Shown one piece after another: positions 25,173 to 31,616 of a stretch of 64,000 nt of DNA. The stretch spans positions 245,441 to 309,440 of the forward strand of contig DEBR01000002.1 of NCBI GenBank assembly GCA_002348615.1. Reading direction: 5' to 3'. The notes under the pieces are model-generated. The model did not search any database and had not been told where the DNA came from. It was given only the letters and a program-made list of their open reading frames with translations. A program made the position numbers and the translations under genes. The number at the start of each line of letters is the position of its first letter. Within the stretch, counting starts at the first letter, position 1. Origin of the DNA: Candidatus Saccharibacteria bacterium UBA2951 (GTDB lineage: Bacteria; Patescibacteriota; Saccharimonadia; Saccharimonadales; Saccharimonadaceae).

Positions 25173-25586
25173 CTAGACGTTCGTGCCTGAGCCGCCTGTG
25201 CCGCCCGTAAAGCTGTCGAGCACGAAGTTGACGATGGCATAAGCGAGCAGTGCTACGATGACGCCGACGATCGCATAAAGGATCGTATTTTTGGCTGCTG
25301 TCACGGCCGTGGAATTACCTCCGGAGACCACGTACCGAAGCCCACCGATGATGATCATGATGACCGAAATCGCACCTAAAATGAACAACAATACGTTGGT
25401 AATGGTGCGGAATATACCGGTTGAGCCGAACAGGTCGGCACTTTGGTCGTTACCGCGGGCAGAATCAGCGCCGCCTTGTACGCTACCATCGAATACGGCA
25501 CCAGCCAGAGGCGCGGCCATGACCGTAAGCGAGAGCGAAGCTACGACGATAGACGGAAGTAGGGCTCGGATGAAGTTCTTAATCAT
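25173..25586 (-). CDS. VirB2-like pilin paralogue 7 (detached from array)
   Basis: This 137-aa protein starts at the ATG preceded by AAAAAGGAG and giving MIKNFIRALLPS. It has a signal helix, then the array motif NDQSADLFGSTGIFRTITN, the helix VLLFILGAISVIMIIIGG, the turn RYVVSGGNSTAVTAAKNT and LYAIVGVIVALLAYAIVNFVL. The tail is Gly-rich (GGTGGSG). It is closest to paralogues 5 and 6 in its DQS-LFG segment but lies about 2 kb away on the other strand, so it was probably copied and moved. It has its own extended -10 promoter (TGTTATATT on the minus strand near 25620), allowing separate regulation. Confidence 0.78.
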   Translation of the reverse strand: MIKNFIRALLPSIVVASLSLTVMAAPLAGAVFDGSVQGGADSARGNDQSADLFGSTGIFRTITNVLLFILGAISVIMIIIGGLRYVVSGGNSTAVTAAKNTILYAIVGVIVALLAYAIVNFVLDSFTGGTGGSGTNV

Positions 25587-25679
25587 GGGACTCCTTTTTG
25601 GTTCGTTTGCTTGCTTCCAATATAACAAAACTACGTAAAAAGTCTACTCATCCGCCTCTGTTATGTGCTACAATTACTC

Positions 25680-25793
25680 GAGTCAGCCTTAGAGAGCGTC
25701 ATCCAAGTGGCTCTGCGTGAAACGCAAATTATTAGGACGGAAACCGTCCCCGTGGTCTGCATTTACCAGGACATTTTGAAACGACAGTGACTC
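25680..25793 (+). ncRNA. Candidate multi-hairpin RNA upstream of tRNA-Ser(GCU)
   Basis: A TACAAT -10 (25669-25674) predicts initiation at about G25680. From there GAGTCA (25680-25685) pairs with TGACTC (25788-25793), enclosing four local hairpins: AGAGC/GCTCT (25693-25714), GCGT-GAA-ACGC (25715-25725), GGACGG-AAA-CCGTCC (25735-25749) and TGGT/ACCA (25753-25768). The tRNA begins 9 nt after the closing stem, so both probably share a transcript. No open frame is present. I do not recognise a known RNA family. A fortuitous 5' leader fold is the alternative. Confidence 0.45.
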
Positions 25794-25802
25794 TATATCC
25801 AT

Positions 25803-25895
25803 GGAGGAGTACCCAAGTGGCTGAAGGGGACGGTTTGCTAAATCGTTAGTACGGAGAGATCTGTAGCGGGAGTTCGAATCTCCCCTCCTCCGCCA
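25803..25895 (+). tRNA. tRNA-Ser(GCU)
   Basis: It starts GGAGGAGTACCCAAGTGG and ends CCTCCTCCGCCA. The anticodon arm is ACGGT-TTGCTAA-ATCGT (GCU) with one G-U pair. A long variable arm is present, the T-loop is GTTCGAATC, and the encoded CCA is at 25893-25895. Confidence 0.95.
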
Positions 25896-25934
25896 AATAA
25901 AGATGACCCGAAAGGGCCATTTTTATTTGGCGGA
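25889..25934 (+). terminator. Hairpin terminator that includes the tRNA-Ser(GCU) 3' end
   Basis: TCCGCCAAATAAA (25889-25901) pairs exactly with TTTATTTGGCGGA (25922-25934), around an inner ATG/CAT and CCC-GAAA-GGG stem. The left arm contains the tRNA's CCA end. Confidence 0.65.
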
Positions 25935-25952
25935 ATGAGGCGGAGATTCTAA

Positions 25953-26060
25953 CTCCCGCGTACTCGCGAAGCGAGAGCGGGAGGTTCGGTGTAGCGCAGC
26001 GAGATTCTGGAAAAGCTTGCTTTTGCCAGAATGAGCAAACGGAAAAGCCAGCTTGCTGGC
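25953..26060. repeat. Cluster of three palindromes after tRNA-Ser(GCU)
   Basis: Three hairpins follow one another: CTCCCGC...CTCGC-GAA-GCGAG...GCGGGAG (25953-25983), ATTCTGG-AAAAGC-TT-GCTTTT-CCAGAAT (26003-26032, one bulge) and GCCAGC-TT-GCTGGC (26047-26060). The last two share the core AGCTTGCT. There is no coding frame. They lie between the tRNA terminator and the promoter of the next gene. Confidence 0.7.
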
Positions 26061-26109
26061 GCTATCTCCCCTCTCATTTTGCTCACGCTTCTCGTGCTAT
26101 ACTAGCCAC

Positions 26110-26697
26110 ATGCAACCTGAGCAGCCAACAACACCGGTCAGCGACCCGCCACTGCAGCCGTCCGGCCAGCCTGAACCTGCGCCGCAAGCGGACGTATCAC
26201 CGCAAATGGCCGTGACTGAAACTACTGCTTTACCTGAATCCCAGCCAATCCAGTGGCAGGCCCCAGAGTATGTCCAGGAACGCCGCTCCCCTTGGTGGTT
26301 TATCGGGTTTTGGGTGGTAGCCTTGCTACTAATGCTACTCGCTATACTTGTTATCCGGTCGTGGTCGTTCGCTATCCTTATACCGGCCATGGCAGCCGCT
26401 CTTATGATTTACTCGCACCGGCCGCCTCGCATATTGAACTACGTCCTTAGCGGCAAGGGCCTGTACATCAATGAAAAGTTGCACTCGCTTTCAGAGTTTC
26501 GAAGTTTCGGTGTTCTAAAGGAGGAGTCGGTGCCAAGCCTTATGCTTATTCCGGTCAAACGCTTCCGCCCTGCCCTCACAGTGCATTTTCCAGTTGAAAC
26601 CGGCGAAGCGATTGTCGATTTATTAGGCAGCCGTATTCCTATGCAGGAACTAAGCCTCGACGTCTTCGATAAAATCATCCGAAAACTTCATATCTAA
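26110..26697 (+). CDS. Two-helix membrane protein, unknown function
   Basis: This 195-aa protein starts at the ATG 6 nt after a TATACT hexamer (26098-26103), a leaderless arrangement. The first 50 residues are Pro/Gln/Glu-rich. Two membrane helices follow (about 63-85 and 87-105: WWFIGFWVVALLLMLLAILVI, SFAILIPAMAAALMIYSH). A cytoplasmic domain of about 85 residues contains LNYVLSGKGLYINEKLHSLSEF, resembling a PH-like fold. This layout is common among CPR hypothetical proteins. It stands alone between two tRNA regions. No function is assigned. Confidence 0.7.
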   Translation: MQPEQPTTPVSDPPLQPSGQPEPAPQADVSPQMAVTETTALPESQPIQWQAPEYVQERRSPWWFIGFWVVALLLMLLAILVIRSWSFAILIPAMAAALMIYSHRPPRILNYVLSGKGLYINEKLHSLSEFRSFGVLKEESVPSLMLIPVKRFRPALTVHFPVETGEAIVDLLGSRIPMQELSLDVFDKIIRKLHI

Positions 26698-26729
26698 CCC
26701 AGCGGTTGCCTGAATTACCTCTGTTATGG

Positions 26730-26735
26730 TACAAT
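26730..26735 (+). promoter_or_regulatory. -10 element of the tRNA-Arg transcript
   Basis: TACAAT with TG one base upstream (TGGTACAAT, extended -10) follows CCTCTGTTA (26718-26726), the motif also found at other stable-RNA promoters here. It lies about 85 bp before tRNA-Arg. Confidence 0.55.
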
Positions 26736-26820
26736 CGGTCCTGTTCGTCTTGATGGGCGAAGGCACCTTCTAGTTACAACGCTACGGCACGCGTACCAAA
26801 AATTTCGCGTGCTATAGTAA

Positions 26821-26897
26821 GCACCCGTAGCTCAGCTGGATAGAGCGTCGGCTTGCGGAGCCGAAGGCCATAGGTTCGAATCCTGTCGGGTGTACCA
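26821..26897 (+). tRNA. tRNA-Arg(GCG)
   Basis: The acceptor stem is GCACCCG/CGGGTGT with a terminal G-U. The D-arm is TAGCTCAGCTGGATAGAGC, the anticodon arm is TCGGC-TTGCGGA-GCCGA (anticodon GCG), and the T-loop is GTTCGAATC. CCA is encoded at 26895-26897. G34 is unusual, because most bacteria read CGC/CGU with ACG (inosine). Confidence 0.93.
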
Positions 26898-26935
26898 AGA
26901 AAATTACCTCACTTTTGTGGGGTAATTTTCTTGGT
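26894..26935 (+). terminator. Long hairpin terminator engulfing the tRNA-Arg CCA end
   Basis: ACCAAGAAAATTACC (26894-26908) pairs perfectly with GGTAATTTTCTTGGT (26921-26935); the inner TCAC/GTGG extends the stem. The first four bases are the tRNA's discriminator and CCA. Confidence 0.75.
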
Positions 26936-27142
26936 AGCATTCTGAAAGAATGCGAGAACCGTAAGGTTCGGTCGTTAGTCTAGTCACCCGAATGAAATTC
27001 GGCGTGCAGATTAACGTGCGCCATCCTGTCGGGTGATATTTATATTTTCTTTCGCGAATGAACGAAAGAGCTAGCAAGCTGGCGATAACTGTCGGGTGTA
27101 CCAAATTCGGTGCACGGATTAACGTGCACTTCCTGTCAGGTG
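26936..27142. repeat. tRNA-Arg 3'-end copies and diverged palindromic repeat units
   Basis: This non-coding stretch holds an exact 15-bp copy of the tRNA end CTGTCGGGTGTACCA (27089-27103; original 26883-26897) and two shorter copies (CCTGTCGGGTG near 27025, CCTGTCAGGTG near 27132). Two diverged units of about 40 bp (26996-27036 and 27104-27142) share AATTCGG, GATTAACGTGC and CCTGTC-GGTG. Hairpins at GCATTCT/AGAATGC, GAACC/GGTTC and CCGAAT/ATTCGG lie between. GCTAGC-AA-GCTGGC (27070-27083) matches the AGCTTGCT-core palindromes elsewhere. Confidence 0.7.
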
Positions 27143-27193
27143 TCTGGGCATATTCTGACCCTTTCCGGGTCTATGTCCTATAATGAACACAAC

Positions 27194-28423
27194 ATGAATC
27201 CCCAAGCCAAGAAAATTCAGAGAATATACCTGGGTTTAATGCTAGGAAACACACTCGCGGCGTCTCTCATATGGGGTATCAACACGCTTTTTTTGCTCGA
27301 TGCCGGGCTGTCTAACTTTGAGGCGTTCCTGGCCAACGCGTTCTTCACGCTTGGTATGGTGCTGTTCGAAGTGCCAACGGGAGTAATCGCAGATATGTGG
27401 GGCCGGAGGGTATCGTACCTACTCGGAACGATAACGTTGGCCGCTACGACAGCCGCGTACTTTGTGATGTGGCAGATGGACGCGCCGTTCGTCGCCTGGG
27501 CGGCAGTGTCCACCCTATTAGGTCTTGGATTCACTTTCTTTTCGGGAGCGGTTGAGGCATGGTTGGTCGACGCGATGCACGCGGTAAAGTACGACGGAGA
27601 TATGGAAGCGGTGTTCGGCAAAGGCCAGATCGTCGGCGGGGCGGCAATGCTCGGCGGATCCGTCGCTGGCGGCGCTATTGCACAGGTTACGACGCTCGGA
27701 GTCCCCTACCTGCTGCGAGCAGGAATACTCATATTGTTGTTTGTGGCGGCATTCGCGACCATGAGGGACGTAGGCTTTACTCCTGACAGGAGCCAACGCC
27801 CAGGAAAAGCGATGAAGGTGCTGCTTCGTTCGTCGGTTCGGCATGGTTTGGGTAACCCCGCCGTCCGCTGGGTTATGCTTGCCGCACCATTCACTGCCAG
27901 TGTGGGATTTTACGTATTTTACGCACTTCAGCCGTATCTGCTAGAACTGTACGGGGATGAAAAGGCGTACGGGATTGCCGGTCTTGCCGCAGCAATTGTT
28001 GCCGGGGCACAAATCGCCGGCGGTTTGCTAGCAGGGCGCATTCGACGGTTGTTCAAACGGCGGACGTCAGCTCTTCTGGCCGGCACTGTCACGACAATTG
28101 TCGTTGTAGGCTGCTTGGGGCTCAATATGAACTTTGGGTTGGCAATACTCCTGATGGCGATGTGGGGTCTGTTATTCGCTGCAAGCATGCCAATCCGGCA
28201 GGCGTACTTGAACGCACATATACCATCACAGCAGCGCGCGACCGTGCTGTCGTTCGATTCGTTGATGGGCAATACCGGTGGCATTGTGGTGCAGCCTGCC
28301 CTTGGTCGGGTAGCTGACGTATCATCATATGGGCAATCGTTCGTCGTGGGAGCCCTCGTGCAGGTCGTCTCACTCCCTCTATTAATGCGCAGTCGAAGCT
28401 ACGACAAAGATTCCAAGGATTAG
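27194..28423 (+). CDS. MFS transporter
   Basis: This 409-aa protein starts at the ATG 9 nt after TATAAT (27179-27184). It has about 12 hydrophobic helices and the MFS loop 2-3 signature as VPTGVIADMWGRRVSYLLG (D-x-x-G-R-R form). Segments such as GLGFTFFSGAVEAWLVDAM resemble the drug/sugar-exporter subgroup common in bacteria. The substrate cannot be told from sequence. It stands alone, and its TAG shares 4 bp (TTAG, 28420-28423) with the stop of the convergent DUF4190-like gene. Confidence 0.9.
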   Translation: MNPQAKKIQRIYLGLMLGNTLAASLIWGINTLFLLDAGLSNFEAFLANAFFTLGMVLFEVPTGVIADMWGRRVSYLLGTITLAATTAAYFVMWQMDAPFVAWAAVSTLLGLGFTFFSGAVEAWLVDAMHAVKYDGDMEAVFGKGQIVGGAAMLGGSVAGGAIAQVTTLGVPYLLRAGILILLFVAAFATMRDVGFTPDRSQRPGKAMKVLLRSSVRHGLGNPAVRWVMLAAPFTASVGFYVFYALQPYLLELYGDEKAYGIAGLAAAIVAGAQIAGGLLAGRIRRLFKRRTSALLAGTVTTIVVVGCLGLNMNFGLAILLMAMWGLLFAASMPIRQAYLNAHIPSQQRATVLSFDSLMGNTGGIVVQPALGRVADVSSYGQSFVVGALVQVVSLPLLMRSRSYDKDSKD

Positions 28424-28740
28424 ATATGCTGGCGAATACTCGTGCTCGGCGGGTCGTAGTACCTGTCGAGGTTTGGTTCATCTGCCGATGATGCGAATGC
28501 TCCGGCAAGAATAAGAATGAAAATCAGAGTAAAGAACAAGATAGCTAAGACAACCGACACCGCGCCCATAATGAGGCCGGCGATACTCATTCCCCGATTG
28601 ACGGGACTTTTTAGACCTATTGCACCTGTGATAATTGCCGGGATACCAGTGAAAATACTAAAACCGGTTAGCGATAGGATACCTAGCACCAGCGAGGCAA
28701 TTCCTAGTCCGTTGCTTTCGGGCTGCTTATGCTCTGTCAT
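28420..28740 (-). CDS. DUF4190-like small membrane protein
   Basis: This 106-aa protein has two Gly-rich membrane helices: LGIASLVLGILSLTGFSIFTGIPAIITGAIGL, then GMSIAGLIMGAVSVVLAILFFTLIF. The conserved GLKS-x-x-NRGMSIAG link is the DUF4190 signature. The C-terminal 30 residues are polar. TACACT (rc 28747-28752) ends 6 nt before the ATG, suggesting a leaderless mRNA. The function of DUF4190 is unknown. Confidence 0.8.
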   Translation of the reverse strand: MTEHKQPESNGLGIASLVLGILSLTGFSIFTGIPAIITGAIGLKSPVNRGMSIAGLIMGAVSVVLAILFFTLIFILILAGAFASSADEPNLDRYYDPPSTSIRQHI

Positions 28741-28788
28741 GCACCCAGTGTAACCTCATATCTGTTAAAATGAAATAACGCGCAGTCT

Positions 28789-28876
28789 GGAGAGGTGCAG
28801 GAGTGGTTGAACTGGCTTGTCTCGAAAACAAGTGTGCCTCACGGTACCGAGGGTTCGAATCCCTCTCTCTCCGCCA
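28789..28876 (+). tRNA. tRNA-Ser(CGA)
   Basis: It starts GGAGAGGTGCAGGAGTGG and ends CTCTCTCCGCCA. The anticodon arm is CTTGT-CTCGAAA-ACAAG (CGA). A class II variable arm and encoded CCA are present. An extended -10 TCTGTTAAAAT lies at 28761-28771, and an AAACGAGC/GCTCGTTT terminator follows (28881-28910). Confidence 0.95.
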
Positions 28877-28880
28877 GAAG

Positions 28881-28915
28881 AAACGAGCTTACTATTTAGT
28901 GGGCTCGTTTCTCTT
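28881..28915 (+). terminator. Terminator of tRNA-Ser(CGA)
   Basis: AAACGAGC (28881-28888) pairs with GCTCGTTT (28903-28910), followed by CTCTTT. The TATAAT of the next gene begins 10 bp later. Confidence 0.7.
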
Positions 28916-28937
28916 TGCGTTATAATTCCTTATCACT

Positions 28938-29681
28938 ATGGCAGAATTCTCCGTTGCAACTTGGAATATATTTCTTGACCGTAGGTTTCCGCAGTCCGAA
29001 CGAATTGACGACATAATCGAGACGCTAGCCAGGCTCGACAATCGTCTCCAATTGGGGGCAATTGCGCTTCAAGAGGTACAAGTGTCTGATACTGCCAATC
29101 ATGCGACGTATATCGCTGATCAGCTGTATATGGATGGCTTATGGGTGCCGCACTCGCGTCAAAAGTTAGGAGAACACGTTGGGCTTATCGGCAACGATCT
29201 GCATAGTGCTGATTGGATAGACCTCGGGCACGGAAAATCAGCGGTCAAAGCATATCTTGGTGATGTGGCGCTGGTGAGTATGCACCTTCGGAAGCAACCG
29301 AAAAAACACTTTCCACGTGGTCCGGAGCAGGTTGAACAAGTGGAAAAATTGCTTGACTGGGTGCAAGAAGATGAAAAGGCAGTACTTATGGGTGACTGGA
29401 ACTGCTTACCGTTTCATCGTCCACGCCAGATGCTCGAGAAGGCATGGTTTCACAGCGTGTTTTCTGATGTACCAAATCGTCGAAGGGCAACTGTGCCAAC
29501 ACCGGAGTTTATAGGGGCATTGACCGATAGAGATAGACGAGCAGTACGACTGCTTGGCCCTTTACTCAATGTTGACGACATATATGTTCGGGGGTTAACA
29601 GCCACGGCCGCGGGCTATGGAGAAGGAAAATCGGACCATCGATTAGTCTGGGCAAAGTTGACTGACTCCAGACAAGGCTGA
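28938..29681 (+). CDS. Endonuclease/exonuclease/phosphatase-family protein
   Basis: This 247-aa protein starts at the ATG 11 nt after TATAAT (28921-28926). It has the EEP motifs in order: VATWNIFLD (Asn), AIALQEVQ (Glu), VSMHLRK, LMGDWNCLP (D-x-N) and GKSDHRLVW (S-D-H). No signal peptide is seen, so it is probably cytoplasmic, unlike the EEP domains of the T4SS giant. EEP enzymes cut phosphodiester bonds in nucleic acids, inositides or lipids; the substrate is not identifiable. A terminator follows. Confidence 0.88.
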   Translation: MAEFSVATWNIFLDRRFPQSERIDDIIETLARLDNRLQLGAIALQEVQVSDTANHATYIADQLYMDGLWVPHSRQKLGEHVGLIGNDLHSADWIDLGHGKSAVKAYLGDVALVSMHLRKQPKKHFPRGPEQVEQVEKLLDWVQEDEKAVLMGDWNCLPFHRPRQMLEKAWFHSVFSDVPNRRRATVPTPEFIGALTDRDRRAVRLLGPLLNVDDIYVRGLTATAAGYGEGKSDHRLVWAKLTDSRQG

Positions 29682-29723
29682 GCTTACGGCAAGAGGACTC
29701 AGTCGAGGTTTAATTACAATTTG

Positions 29724-29750
29724 AAACCCCCCGCTGGCTGCGAGGGGTTT
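29724..29750. terminator. Hairpin between EEP gene and GC-rich gene
   Basis: AAACCCC (29724-29730) pairs with GGGGTTT (29744-29750) around a 13-nt loop. It can serve both convergent genes. Confidence 0.65.
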
Positions 29751-29757
29751 TGTGAGG

Positions 29758-30486
29758 TCAGAGAGCGTCAGCCGCGGGGGCCGACCCTCCCTTGATGACC
29801 TCGAACGGAGCACGTCCGCTGGCCAGCGCCGCGCTGGCGGCCGTGGCCGGGTCGATGGCCGAACCGTCCCCGATGGGGGCGACGTGCATGCCGTCGAAGG
29901 TGTACTCCTCGTTGTTGAGCTTGACGAGCTGGCTGCCGAGTTCCTCGAGCAGTTCGGTCGCACAGAGGGCGTTCAGGCCTTCCAGGGTGAGTACGTCGAC
30001 GTTCCACTGGTTCGTGAGAATCCGACGCACGCCGTTCCGCAGGTTGGATGCCGACTGCTTGTCACGCATCTCGTTCTCGAGATCCTTGGTGTCGTTGTCC
30101 AGCGTGCTGTAGATGGCGAGCTTCAGGTACTTCCACTCGCGCAGGACCTGCACGAAGGCCGTACCGACGTACTCCATCTTCACCTTCTGGTCGATCAGGA
30201 CCTTCTGGCGGAGCTCGATCGGAACCGGCACGATGGGAGCCTTGCGGACACCCAGGATGCCGGCAACATAGAGGTGTGCCCCGCGGAAGACGGGCCACAC
30301 CGGCATGCCGAAGAGCTCTCGGGCACCCTTCTCGTTCTTGCCGATGACGACGAACTTCACCTTGCCCTGCTTCACGGCCATGAAGAGCGCGAGGATGCAG
30401 ACGATCCAGACGATGTTGTACCAACCCATCGCGACGAACGTGTCGAAGCGCAGGAAGGGGTCGTAAGCTGCTGCCTGTACGATCAC
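29758..30486 (-). CDS. GC-rich membrane-anchored protein, tentatively SPFH-like
   Basis: I start this 242-aa protein at the GTG 6 nt after a perfect AGGAGGT (MIVQAAAYDPFLRF); a GTG 9 nt upstream overlaps that site. One membrane helix (about 17-35, GWYNIVWIVCILALFMAV) is followed by GARELFGMPVWPVFRGAHLY, VPIELRQKVLIDQKVKMEYV and a Lys/Glu helical part with NLRNGVRRILT, reminiscent of band-7/SPFH proteins. I hold that loosely. Codon third positions are almost all G or C (GAGCTCGG, CTGCGCGAG), unlike neighbours on both sides. A strong SD and the codon use suggest transfer from a high-GC donor, possibly an actinobacterial host. Confidence 0.7.
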   Translation of the reverse strand: MIVQAAAYDPFLRFDTFVAMGWYNIVWIVCILALFMAVKQGKVKFVVIGKNEKGARELFGMPVWPVFRGAHLYVAGILGVRKAPIVPVPIELRQKVLIDQKVKMEYVGTAFVQVLREWKYLKLAIYSTLDNDTKDLENEMRDKQSASNLRNGVRRILTNQWNVDVLTLEGLNALCATELLEELGSQLVKLNNEEYTFDGMHVAPIGDGSAIDPATAASAALASGRAPFEVIKGGSAPAADAL

Positions 30487-30592
30487 GGGTTTCACCTCCT
30501 AAGTGAGTAGTTGTGAGCACAAGCTTGCCATCACAATAGCACCAATTGCAAGACAGTGGTAGATGTTATTTTGTTGTCTTTTTAAGTACGGA

Positions 30593-30919
30593 TTACAGGT
30601 TTGAGCGAGGCTTCAAGGGATCGTGCGATACCGGTTTGATTTTGCTCGCAGAAAGTCGATTGATGTCGTCTTGCTCGTAACCTGCTTCCTGTAAGCCGGC
30701 TTCAAGATGGGCGGCAAGCTGTTGAAGGCTGAACACGCGCGCCGGCAAATCAGGGTATTCAACCGGATGGTCGGCCGCGATTGCCCGCATACGAGAGGTA
30801 ATCAACAAGATATTCCGCAGGCCTTCTTTCGCAAGATAATCGAGCAGCTCCGTCTGAACGGCCGGTTGTCGTTCAGCGTCTATCCCCACCCCTGCGGTTT
30901 CTTCAGGGTTTCCTGTCAT
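30593..30919 (-). CDS. Small hypothetical protein
   Basis: I start this 108-aa protein at the ATG 10 nt after TATAAT (rc 30930-30935), giving MTGNPEETAGVG; the longer upstream frame would run through the promoter. The N-terminal 30 residues are polar. A helical region follows: TELLDYLAKEGLRNILLITSRM, VFSLQQLAAHLEAGLQEAGYEQDD. I do not recognise the family. It diverges from the 63-aa gene at 31002; their promoters overlap. Confidence 0.55.
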   Translation of the reverse strand: MTGNPEETAGVGIDAERQPAVQTELLDYLAKEGLRNILLITSRMRAIAADHPVEYPDLPARVFSLQQLAAHLEAGLQEAGYEQDDINRLSASKIKPVSHDPLKPRSNL

Positions 30920-31001
30920 TCCTGTATCGATTATACGCTTGCTTTTTAATTCTGGCAGGAGTACAACTGGGGCAAGATGTAATCGCAAAAAGGAAACAGC
31001 T

Positions 31002-31193
31002 ATGTCACACCTCGAACAAATGCAAAAAACCAAACGTAGGCATACGGTCGAGGAGCAAGCAAGCACGTTTCCTGAAGATTACGCGCCTCAAACTCATGGC
31101 GACAACGATGATTCTGGCATCGAAGATCTGCTAGACCGAATCGAGCAAGTCCTAAGGGCACTTGGCCGTTCCACCGGTATCGAAGCCGCCTAG
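31002..31193 (+). CDS. Acidic 63-aa protein, unknown (weak Pup-like pattern)
   Basis: The ATG follows AAAAAGGAAA. The peptide has a basic, polar head (KTKRRHTVEEQ), a disordered acidic middle and a C-terminal helix DDSGIEDLLDRIEQVLRALG. That helix resembles the DLLDEIDDVL segment of prokaryotic ubiquitin-like Pup, but the chain ends in IEAA and not GG(Q/E), so a Pup role is not supported. It lies 18 bp before the HIT gene, which has its own -10 element over this gene's stop. Confidence 0.6.
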   Translation: MSHLEQMQKTKRRHTVEEQASTFPEDYAPQTHGDNDDSGIEDLLDRIEQVLRALGRSTGIEAA

Positions 31194-31211
31194 GCGCGCT
31201 ATACTGGGTGT

Positions 31212-31616
31212 ATGAACGAGCCCAGCATATTTACTAAGATCATTAACGGCGAGGTGCCGAGTCACAAGATATACGAAGACGAACGCACGTACGCGTTCCT
31301 TGATATCCACCCGGTTCAGCCCGGCCACACTTTGGTCGTGCCAAAAAAGCAGGTGAACTTTATGTGGGATCTCGATGATGAGGACTATCATGCCGTTATG
31401 AGTACGGTCAAAAAAGTTGCCAATCGCTTAAAAGAGATGTTTCCGGAGCAAAAACGTGTCGGCGTCCAGATTGAAGGCTTCGGGGTATCCGACCACGCCC
31501 ATGTCAACGTCTTCCCCTTTTCGTCAACCGATACGTTCCGTCGTCACGTCGACATGAATGTCGAGCCTGACCACGACGAGCTGGCGAAGGTCGCCGAGCG
31601 GCTGCGATTCTCATGA
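31212..31616 (+). CDS. HIT-family nucleotide hydrolase
   Basis: This 134-aa protein begins IFTKIINGEVPSHKIYEDE and has VQPGHTLVVPKKQVNFMWDL. The triad stretch is changed: the usual HxHxH becomes SDHAHVNVFPF, giving H-x-H-x-N, so the third position is Asn. HIT enzymes cleave nucleotide phosphoramidates or dinucleoside polyphosphates. TATACT (31200-31205) ends 6 nt before the ATG, a leaderless layout. The stop overlaps the rlmH start (ATGA-type, 4 bp), so they are co-translated. Confidence 0.88.
   Translation: MNEPSIFTKIINGEVPSHKIYEDERTYAFLDIHPVQPGHTLVVPKKQVNFMWDLDDEDYHAVMSTVKKVANRLKEMFPEQKRVGVQIEGFGVSDHAHVNVFPFSSTDTFRRHVDMNVEPDHDELAKVAERLRFS

Noticed and set aside
31002..31193. Pup (prokaryotic ubiquitin-like protein) homologue
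   Set aside because: Only the DLLD-I--VL helix resembles Pup. The C-terminus is IEAA and not GGQ/GGE, and no Pup ligase or proteasome gene is in the window.
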